A stretch of 9,121 nt of DNA, taken from an uncultured bacterium (GTDB lineage: Bacteria; Patescibacteria; ABY1; SG8-24; 2-12-FULL-60-25). The first letter of the stretch is position 1. Each line of letters opens with the position of its first letter. The stretch is taken from NCBI GenBank assembly GCA_937863195.1, contig CALMET010000137.1:1-9121 (forward strand), given 5' to 3'. The notes beneath the pieces were generated by a model. The model saw nothing but the letters and a program-made list of their open reading frames with translations. It did not search any database and was not told where the DNA came from. Of the stretch, positions 4,032-9,121 are shown piece after piece. The position numbers and the translations under genes were made by a program.

Positions 4032-6095
4032 ATGAAATTACGCTCTCTCGTTATCGCGCTTTTTGCTGCGACACTCGTGTTGCCTAGTGTCCCGGTCTCG
4101 GCCGCGACGTTTTCGACCAATACCGCCATCAAGGGCGAGTCCAATAGCGCGGTCTATTGGTATGCCACTGACGGTAAGCGCTACGTCTTTCCGACCGAAG
4201 GCACGTACTATTCTTGGTTTCCTGATTTTAATAATGTCCGCACGATTAGTGATAGCGAGCTTGCCTCGATCACCATCGGTGGCAATGTCACTTATCGCCC
4301 AGGCTCGAAGATGATCAAGATCACCACCGACCCGCGCACCTATGCCGTGTCTAAAGGTGGTTATTTGCGTTTGATCACGTCTGAATCGATGGCTATTAGT
4401 CTCTATGGCTCAGAATGGGCAAAGCAGGTCCATGACCTCCCTGATGCCTTCTTCGTTAACTACAAGATGGGTAATACGATTTACTCGCTCAATGATTTTA
4501 GCGTTTCAAACGAGTATCACGGCGTGGTAACACCAAGTGATTCGATTTTCAATTCTTCAACACCAAGCACCCCAAATACCGGTGCCGTGTCGGTAACCTT
4601 GGCAGCAAGCCGCTCCTATATCAGCGAAGGCGAATCCGTCACGCTAACCGGCCGTCTTTTTAACGCACCATCATACAACTATCGTCTCGATATCATTGAT
4701 GTGCGTAGTGGTTCAACGATCCTCGCTTGCTCCGGCACAACGGTCTGTGACACGGTAGTAACTCCTTATCGAAATAACGTGAATACGCACAATGTCCAAT
4801 ACTACATTGCGGTAAAACGTATTTCTGACAATAGCGAGATCACCCGCCAGTATTCACCAGTTATCTACATTAACGCCCCTACCAATGGACTCTTCTCTTC
4901 TGGTTCTTCGAAGCTTGAAGTTAGTAAAACGTCGATTGATGATGGCGAGCCAGTGACCCTCACGGCAACGGCGTCGAATATCAATGTTGCCGACAACCAA
5001 CTTCGCATGGAGTTCTACCGTGAACGCGATAACGCTCTACTTTACACCTGTTATGACTCGCGCGTCTGTACCTATACGCACCAGGTTTATGCCCAAAGTG
5101 GCTCAAATAGCGAACGCTACTACGTCATTGTAAAGAATGATAACAATGAGCAGATCCCGGCAGCCTATAGCTCACGTATCAGTATCACGGTTGGCAGCAC
5201 GGGCAACCAAAATCTTTTCACTTCTGTTGATAAAACATCCATCACAAGTGGTGATGTTGTAGTGTTTTCAAGTCATATCGGGATCGCTCCGACAACGAAT
5301 TACCGAACCGAAATTCGTGATCCAAAACACAACGTCCTCAAAACATGCAACCAAGTCACGAACTGTTCATACACGACAAATGTTACAAAAGTCGGTTCAG
5401 AATCTTCGGTGGTCTATCAAGCGTTTTACTATGCGGACACCAATAATCTAGCGCGTAATTCAGTGACGACGTTTCCTACTATCTCATTTACCGGTACTAG
5501 CTACTCCCTCAATACCAGCACAAATAAGACGTCGATCATTAGCGGCGAAACCGTGAATTTCACTGCTCAGCTCATGAATGCCCCGAGCACAAATTACCGC
5601 ATTGAGATCTACGATCAAAACAATACATTGCGTACGACTTGCAATAACACCTCATACTGTTACTTAGTTGAAGCAGTAAACAAGTCTGGTTCACAATCTT
5701 CAGTACAATATACCGTCAAAGCGATAGACAATTACGGCACGCTCTTGGCAACCAAAACGTTTCCAAGCATCTCGTTTGGCGTGACGGCAAACCCTATTAT
5801 CTTAACGGGTACAGCTTCGCTCACCATCTCCCCTTCCGGCACACGCCCTGCAGGTGGCACGGTGACGATGACGGCAACGGCATCAAATACCAATGTCTCG
5901 GCCAATAACCTCACGGTACGTATTTGGGCGGGTGTTACCCCGGTACTCGTAAAGACCTGTACCAATACATCCACCTGTACAGCGAGTTACAACGTTGGTG
6001 CAGCGGGTCAATCGATCCCGGTCTATGCATCGGTAACGGCTGACAATGGCTCAAATAGTTTACTCAGCACAACGTCTTGGATCTACACCAATTAA
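4032..6095 (+). CDS. Secreted surface protein with five Ig-like repeats
   Basis: This 687-residue protein has a signal peptide (MKLR, hydrophobic core, likely cleavage after VSA near residue 24). Residues 27-160 form a Tyr/Trp-rich module (YWYATDGKRYVFPTEG, later GNVTYRPGSKMIKI and DPRTYAVSKGGYLRLI) that I associate with CPR exported proteins; its function is unknown. A Ser/Thr/Pro linker follows (about 165-185). Five repeats of about 95-105 residues run to the C-terminus, each with a short beta-rich Ig-like pattern and one CX5C pair: C233/239, C340/346, C439/445, C537/543 and C643/649. There is no C-terminal membrane anchor or sorting motif. It is probably a cell-surface or adhesion protein. 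The start is fixed by the signal peptide and a consensus promoter; there is no Shine-Dalgarno site. Its transcript ends at the hairpin 6106-6135. Confidence 0.85.
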   Translation: MKLRSLVIALFAATLVLPSVPVSAATFSTNTAIKGESNSAVYWYATDGKRYVFPTEGTYYSWFPDFNNVRTISDSELASITIGGNVTYRPGSKMIKITTDPRTYAVSKGGYLRLITSESMAISLYGSEWAKQVHDLPDAFFVNYKMGNTIYSLNDFSVSNEYHGVVTPSDSIFNSSTPSTPNTGAVSVTLAASRSYISEGESVTLTGRLFNAPSYNYRLDIIDVRSGSTILACSGTTVCDTVVTPYRNNVNTHNVQYYIAVKRISDNSEITRQYSPVIYINAPTNGLFSSGSSKLEVSKTSIDDGEPVTLTATASNINVADNQLRMEFYRERDNALLYTCYDSRVCTYTHQVYAQSGSNSERYYVIVKNDNNEQIPAAYSSRISITVGSTGNQNLFTSVDKTSITSGDVVVFSSHIGIAPTTNYRTEIRDPKHNVLKTCNQVTNCSYTTNVTKVGSESSVVYQAFYYADTNNLARNSVTTFPTISFTGTSYSLNTSTNKTSIISGETVNFTAQLMNAPSTNYRIEIYDQNNTLRTTCNNTSYCYLVEAVNKSGSQSSVQYTVKAIDNYGTLLATKTFPSISFGVTANPIILTGTASLTISPSGTRPAGGTVTMTATASNTNVSANNLTVRIWAGVTPVLVKTCTNTSTCTASYNVGAAGQSIPVYASVTADNGSNSLLSTTSWIYTN
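4587..6092 (+). repeat. Five tandem Ig-like protein repeats
   Basis: Approximate units are 4587-4874, 4902-5195, 5211-5492, 5499-5780 and 5793-6092. Units 1, 3 and 4 share an AP-x-x-NYR-x-x-I-x-D segment (subtype A). Units 2 and 5 share TATASN-x-NV instead (subtype B). Every unit carries C-x5-C about 30 residues after the GE/SG turn. DNA identity remains visible between units 2 and 5 near 4961 and 5871. Confidence 0.8.
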
Positions 6096-6105
6096 ACCCA
6101 AATGA

Positions 6106-6135
6106 AAAAGCCCTGCCAGTGATGGCGGGGCTTTT
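6106..6135. terminator. Bidirectional terminator between convergent genes
   Basis: A 13-bp stem with one T-G pair (6106-6118 with 6123-6135) closes on a GTGA loop. It has four A residues on the left and four T residues on the right. It ends the Ig-like repeat gene and, in the other direction, the kinase-like gene whose stop codon touches it at 6135. Confidence 0.9.
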
Positions 6136-6758
6136 CAGTTTGGCTCAGAAAGCGGTTGATGAGCTTCGTGGTAGAGACACTCTACAAAGCGCGCGAGACG
6201 CTTCTGCATCGTGGAGAGATCCATGCTTTCATTGGGGATATACCGCAACTCACGAGGGATTGCCGTGTGGTTATCTTTCCAATGCTTCTGTGACGACTTC
6301 AATAACCCCTCAGGACGCCCAATCTTATAACTTCTGATATGAGCGCCTCTCCGCTTCGCGAGCGCCGTCACGAGCCAAACCTCGTTGCGATGACGGTAAT
6401 AGCGCACGGCCGCAAGCCAATGCATCTCGAGAAGAATGACGTCCACATCTTGAAACGCGATCCAGCGCTCAACAGCTTTGACCGCGATGGCGTTGTTCGT
6501 TTTTGCGGCTCCAAGTCCAATAATGTGCGGGACCTTACCCTTCACCGAGTCCGCGATAGCGAGTACATGAGCGCGGTAACTCTTCTCATCTAATTCGGGA
6601 TCGACTCGCTTAGCGAGATACGCATGAGCGAAGTGATCGACATCGAGTGTCGCAACACGCAGGCCTCTGAGTTTAAAGAGCTCGGTAGCTTTGGCGGCAA
6701 CGGTTGTCTTACCGACCCCGTGCATACCAATGATCTGTATGACGATAGGGTGGGACAT
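6135..6758 (-). CDS. P-loop kinase-like protein, paralog A
   Basis: This 207-residue protein starts at MSHPIV; GGAGGT lies 7 bases upstream. The Walker A loop is GMHGVGKT (residues 11-18), followed by LDVDHF (38-43) and a Walker B-like VDVILLEMHW (105-114, Glu111). A VWLVTA strand comes next, then an arginine-rich 'RRGAHIRSYK' region and a conserved 'IPRELRYI' segment near the C-terminus. The order P-loop, D-x-D, hhhhE, VVTA strand and late basic helix resembles dephospho-CoA kinase (CoaE) and related small-molecule or nucleotide kinases, but the similarity is too loose to name a substrate. It is a tandem paralog of the gene at 6833-7501. No membrane segment. The coding end overlaps the terminator by one base. 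Confidence 0.8.
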   Translation of the reverse strand: MSHPIVIQIIGMHGVGKTTVAAKATELFKLRGLRVATLDVDHFAHAYLAKRVDPELDEKSYRAHVLAIADSVKGKVPHIIGLGAAKTNNAIAVKAVERWIAFQDVDVILLEMHWLAAVRYYRHRNEVWLVTALAKRRGAHIRSYKIGRPEGLLKSSQKHWKDNHTAIPRELRYIPNESMDLSTMQKRLARFVECLYHEAHQPLSEPN

Positions 6759-6779
6759 CTATTAACCTCCAGCCGCCCA

Positions 6780-6808
6780 AGGTAAACATGGTTTTAGCCA
6801 ATTGAAAA
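6780..6808 (-). promoter_or_regulatory. Candidate promoter of kinase-like paralog A
   Basis: On the minus strand TTTTCA (6808-6803) is followed after 17 bases by TTACCT (6785-6780) with TGT before it. Both boxes are weak, but the same arrangement recurs at 7521-7549 before paralog B. The -35 is the T-tract of the preceding terminator. Confidence 0.35.
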
Positions 6809-6831
6809 CCCCCGACAGTGTGTCGAGGGTT
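6805..6831 (-). terminator. Terminator of kinase-like paralog B
   Basis: An 11-bp stem with one G-T pair (6807-6817 with 6821-6831) and a 3-nt loop is followed on the minus strand by TTTTCAATT. It begins directly after the stop codon at 6833-6835. Confidence 0.85.
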
Positions 6832-6832
6832 C

Positions 6833-7501
6833 TCAGTTAGCAGAAGGCGGGATGGTGGGAATGTCGTCTTCATTCTCATATCGACCGTCCTCATAGCAGA
6901 TCGCAATCGTCGCGACGAGTTTTTGAATACGGTAACGAATGGCGTTGAGACCGTAGGCCGTATTTGAAATCAGGTGCTTCTCTCTGGGAAGCGAACGAAG
7001 ATCGTTACTCCAATAAAATTGTGCGCGAGCAAACATCTCTTGTGACAAAGAACGCTTTTCAAAAGGTTCGTGATAACTACGAGCGAACTGCCGAAGACAT
7101 TTTTCAGACGGAGCCGTCACAATCCAGAGCTCATGACTCGGATAATGTATCAGGGCCTTTGCCCAATGCATCTCCAAAAAGATGACGTCGACAGACTGTT
7201 CATGGATCCAAGCCTTAACAGCCTCAACCGTATAAGGATGAATAGCAGCAGACTCCCCTGGATTCATGATGCGCGCCATTCGATCTCTTAGAGCAAGTAA
7301 TGCCTCTTGGATGAGCTCGCGCGTTCTGCGCCCTGCAATGTCATTTTTGACACTCGCGAGGTACTGCTTCGCGAACCGATCAATATCGAGCGAAGCCGTT
7401 TTCATGCCGTGCGCGGCAAAAGCCCGAGCAGCAACCCGAGATACCGTTGTCTTGCCGGCACCCGGAAGGCCAATAATCGTCACGATGACAGGATTACCCA
7501 T
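6833..7501 (-). CDS. P-loop kinase-like protein, paralog B
   Basis: This 222-residue protein starts at MGNPVI with GGAGGTG four bases upstream. The Walker A loop GLPGAGKT is at residues 11-18, LDIDRF at 38-43, and the Walker B-like VDVIFLEMHW at 104-113 (Glu110), all at nearly the same positions as in the gene at 6135-6758. After this come ELWIVTAPSEKCLRQFARSYH, a Gln- and Arg-containing helical stretch, LPREKHLISN, and a final helix. This resembles the order of elements in dephospho-CoA kinases, where the VTAP strand leads to a lid arginine and a late 'IxN' strand. I treat that as fold-level similarity only. The acidic tail after about residue 202 is absent from paralog A. It is a monocistronic unit between its own candidate promoter and terminator. 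Confidence 0.8.
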   Translation of the reverse strand: MGNPVIVTIIGLPGAGKTTVSRVAARAFAAHGMKTASLDIDRFAKQYLASVKNDIAGRRTRELIQEALLALRDRMARIMNPGESAAIHPYTVEAVKAWIHEQSVDVIFLEMHWAKALIHYPSHELWIVTAPSEKCLRQFARSYHEPFEKRSLSQEMFARAQFYWSNDLRSLPREKHLISNTAYGLNAIRYRIQKLVATIAICYEDGRYENEDDIPTIPPSAN

Positions 7502-7520
7502 TGATCACCTCCGTGACCCC

Positions 7521-7549
7521 AGATCAACACATTTTGGCCAAATTGAAAA
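7521..7549 (-). promoter_or_regulatory. Candidate promoter of kinase-like paralog B
   Basis: On the minus strand TTTTCA (7549-7544) is followed after 17 bases by TGATCT (7526-7521), again with TGT in front. Neither box is close to consensus; support comes from matching position and spacing upstream of paralog A. Confidence 0.35.
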
Positions 7550-7618
7550 CCCCTCACGTCATCCCGAGCCATGCCCCGAACAAGATTGAGGGGATAGCCG
7601 AGGGGCGGAGGGGGTTTT
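7546..7618 (-). terminator. Long-armed terminator / palindromic element after efp
   Basis: AAAACCCCTC (7546-7555) pairs with GAGGGGGTTTT (7608-7618) with one bulged base. The minus-strand 3' side continues TTTTCAATTT, as in an intrinsic terminator. The 52-base interior is itself structured (ATCCC 7561-7565 with GGGAT 7591-7595) and contains 'GTCATCCCGAGC', a phrase I associate with dispersed palindromic repeats in many bacterial genomes. It is both the likely end of the efp transcript and a possible repeat insertion. Confidence 0.6.
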
Positions 7619-7621
7619 GGC

Positions 7622-8188
7622 TTATTTGGCGCGCTCTACGTATTCGCCGGTTTCGGTGTTTACGATGATCATTTCGCCCTGCTTGATGAAGAGCGGTACG
7701 CGGACTTTAACTCCGCCTTCAAGCGTGACTTCTTTAGTGAGGTTACCGCCCGAAGCGGTGTTACCTGCCACCGCGTCCATCGATTCAATCACCTTAAAGG
7801 TCATTTTGCGTGGGATCTCGATGGCTAATGCACGGCCTTCGAACATCGTGATATTCACCTTGAGACCTTCGCTCAAGTACTGCGCATCATCGCCGACATC
7901 TTCGGGAGTCATGGTGACTTGTTCGAAGCTTTGATTGTCCATGAAGGTATAGCCCGTCGCGTCGCTGTACAAGAAGTTCATGTCGCGATGTTCAACTTCG
8001 ACGAATTCGATCGTTTCTGAAGTCTTGAACGTGGTTTCAAGGACCTTACCCGACTGGAGGTTTTTGATACGGGTGCGAACGAATGCCGCGCCCTTACCTG
8101 GGTTAATATGCTGAAATTCAACCACGAGCCAAAGGCCTTGAGGATCACGAATCACCACGCCTTTTTTGATATCATTTGGGGATGCCAT
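7622..8188 (-). CDS. efp: Translation elongation factor P
   Basis: This is a 188-residue protein, the usual EF-P length. The start MASPNDIKKG at 8188 matches family N-termini; an upstream TTG frame to 8248 would overlap the stop of the preceding gene and is rejected. Domain I (residues 1-65) carries the loop NPGKGAAF with Lys32, equivalent to the modified Lys34 of E. coli EF-P. A central OB domain follows. The C-terminal OB domain ends with the family signature around EGGVKVRVPLFIKQGEMI and NTETGEYVER. EF-P binds between the ribosomal P and E sites and helps form peptide bonds at consecutive prolines. It follows an EpmA-type ligase gene by 56 bases, which fits Lys32 being lysylated. No Shine-Dalgarno site precedes the ATG. 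A candidate promoter lies in the gap. Confidence 0.97.
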   Translation of the reverse strand: MASPNDIKKGVVIRDPQGLWLVVEFQHINPGKGAAFVRTRIKNLQSGKVLETTFKTSETIEFVEVEHRDMNFLYSDATGYTFMDNQSFEQVTMTPEDVGDDAQYLSEGLKVNITMFEGRALAIEIPRKMTFKVIESMDAVAGNTASGGNLTKEVTLEGGVKVRVPLFIKQGEMIIVNTETGEYVERAK

Positions 8189-8219
8189 AGGAGTATTACG
8201 GTTGGATAAGAATGCCGGG

Positions 8220-8248
8220 AGTATGGCCGAAAGGCCTAAAATGGTCAA
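8220..8248 (-). promoter_or_regulatory. Candidate efp promoter
   Basis: On the minus strand TTGACC (8248-8243) is followed after 17 bases by CATACT (8225-8220). The upstream gene's TGA stop (8247-8245) lies inside the -35. The leader would be about 25 bases with no Shine-Dalgarno site. A small GGCC-TTTC-GGCC hairpin falls in the spacer. Confidence 0.5.
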
Positions 8249-9120
8249 TGTAAGCGTTTTTGGATGGGCAGAGGCATGATGTCCCCTATTGAGGATGTTC
8301 GTGCCCTGAGCATGACCAGGCGGTCAATACCGAAGGCATTACCTGAGCACGTACCGAGCGCAGGCAAAGCTTGCAGAAGATCTTCGTCGATGGCCCAGGT
8401 CTTTTTGCCGAGCGTTTTGCGCAACGCAATTTCTTCTTCAAAACGCGCACGCTGTTCGTCGGGATTGCTGAGCTCTTCAAACCCATTACAGAGCTCAAGA
8501 TCGCCGATATAGAGCTCAACGCGCAAGGCATACCGTTCATCACTCGGATCGCTTTTGGCGAGTGCCGCTTGGCTCGCAGGATAGCGATAGAGAAAGGTCG
8601 GTTGATATTCGGTCTTCTCTTCATTCCATCCGAGACGATGTTCGACGTGAGACAAAAAGATTTTATGAAAAAGATCATCCCACGTGTCGGTATCGTGAAC
8701 GGTTTGTCCAAGGTCTTTTGCTTTTGTCTTCATCGCTTCGTCATTGCCGAGTAATTCACTTAGCTCGATCTTGGCATAGTCACGCAAAGCCTCTTCAACG
8801 GTGAGACGACGAAACGGTTTAGTGACGTACTCATCCTGAATCACAAAACGAACCAGCGCTTCGGTTTCATCCATCAAGTCACTGAGCGAGGCGTTTTTGC
8901 GATACCATTCGAGCATCAAAAACTCGATATCATGCGACCCATCCCATGGTTCGTTGTCGCGAAAGCACGGGCCCAAATCATAGACCTTATCAAAACCAGC
9001 GCCGAGCATTTTCTTCAACGTGTACTCAGGTGAGGTGATCAACGCCATCTCCCCGGTCCAGCCATCAGGGCGATGCACCGTCGTCCAAAGCGGATCAAGA
9101 TACGGTTCTTGGCCGGGCAA
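8245..9120 (-). CDS. epmA: EF-P (R)-beta-lysine ligase EpmA-like, N-terminus cut
   Basis: A class II lysyl-tRNA-synthetase-like catalytic domain of at least 291 residues, open at the right edge; the first codon in the window is TTG, not a real start. By comparison with E. coli EpmA (about 325 residues) some 40-50 N-terminal residues are missing, and no anticodon-binding domain is seen in what remains. In window numbering, motif 2 is FRDNEP (53-58) with HDIEFLMLEWYR (63-74), and motif 3 is CSGNAFGIDRLVML (258-271). 'PASQAALA' and 'ELCNGFEEL' match EpmA rather than LysRS, which has PVEISPLA and ELANAFSEL. EpmA activates (R)-beta-lysine with ATP and attaches it to the EF-P loop lysine. The gene immediately downstream is efp. 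No EpmB (aminomutase) is visible, so the amino acid used could be plain lysine. A truncated or divergent LysRS is the less likely alternative. Confidence 0.85.
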   Translation of the reverse strand: MPGQEPYLDPLWTTVHRPDGWTGEMALITSPEYTLKKMLGAGFDKVYDLGPCFRDNEPWDGSHDIEFLMLEWYRKNASLSDLMDETEALVRFVIQDEYVTKPFRRLTVEEALRDYAKIELSELLGNDEAMKTKAKDLGQTVHDTDTWDDLFHKIFLSHVEHRLGWNEEKTEYQPTFLYRYPASQAALAKSDPSDERYALRVELYIGDLELCNGFEELSNPDEQRARFEEEIALRKTLGKKTWAIDEDLLQALPALGTCSGNAFGIDRLVMLRARTSSIGDIMPLPIQKRLH

Positions 9121-9121
9121 T

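Noticed and set aside
7546..7618. CRISPR repeat or attachment site in the gap after efp
   Set aside because: There is only one inverted repeat unit, with no spaced direct repeats and no integrase nearby; a terminator or palindromic repeat explains it better.
8225..8236. Small GGCC-GAAA-GGCC hairpin as a terminator of epmA
   Set aside because: The stem is only 4 bp and no T-tract follows in the direction of transcription.
8189..8248. N-terminal extension of EF-P from a TTG overlapping the epmA stop
   Set aside because: EF-P families start at the MASPNDIKKG position; the extra 20 residues have no counterpart and cover the candidate promoter.
8371..8754. Rightward open frame inside the ligase gene
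   Set aside because: Antisense to a clear class II synthetase domain; the translation shows no domain.

Overview
The window looks like a compact bacterial chromosome fragment. It most resembles Candidatus Patescibacteria (CPR / Parcubacteria-like). That placement is an inference from gene style: short genes packed between individual terminators, several mRNAs with almost no 5' leader, an exported Tyr/Trp-rich N-terminal module of a kind I associate with CPR surface proteins, and many small orphan proteins. No phylogenetic marker in the window settles it.

Layout, left to right. A Fic-fold protein with a degraded catalytic motif runs rightward (9-1130, 5' end possibly outside the window). It faces two leftward genes (1197-1721 and 1830-2315) that are tandem paralogs of an unrecognised family with a WC...DGKxxSGR core. 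Each paralog has its own terminator, and candidate promoters can be drawn for both. Two small rightward genes follow: an acidic soluble protein (2459-2779) and a single-pass membrane protein with a short coiled coil (2876-3187). A bidirectional terminator separates them from a leftward tRNA-Leu(UAG) and a membrane-anchored DM13-domain protein. Divergent from the DM13 gene is a 687-residue secreted protein with five Ig-like repeats, each carrying a CX5C pair. It converges, through another bidirectional terminator, on two leftward tandem P-loop kinase-like paralogs (6135-6758 and 6833-7501). The right end holds elongation factor P (7622-8188) directly downstream of a partial EpmA-type EF-P lysyl-ligase (8245 to the window edge), a substrate-and-enzyme pair.

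How the genes work together. The only clear functional partnership is EpmA plus EF-P: the ligase would charge Lys32 of EF-P so that EF-P can rescue ribosomes stalled on prolines. The DM13 protein, the Ig-like repeat protein and the small membrane protein are envelope components. The other genes have no assignable pathway.

Two architectural themes stand out. First, signals are fused: -35 elements overlap either the T-tract of the preceding terminator or the stop codon of the preceding gene. Second, the four tandem-paralog genes all have strong GAGGT Shine-Dalgarno sites, while the other five genes with visible starts have none, and some appear leaderless. No intergenic stretch exceeds about 150 bases. 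No CRISPR array, transposase or phage gene was seen.
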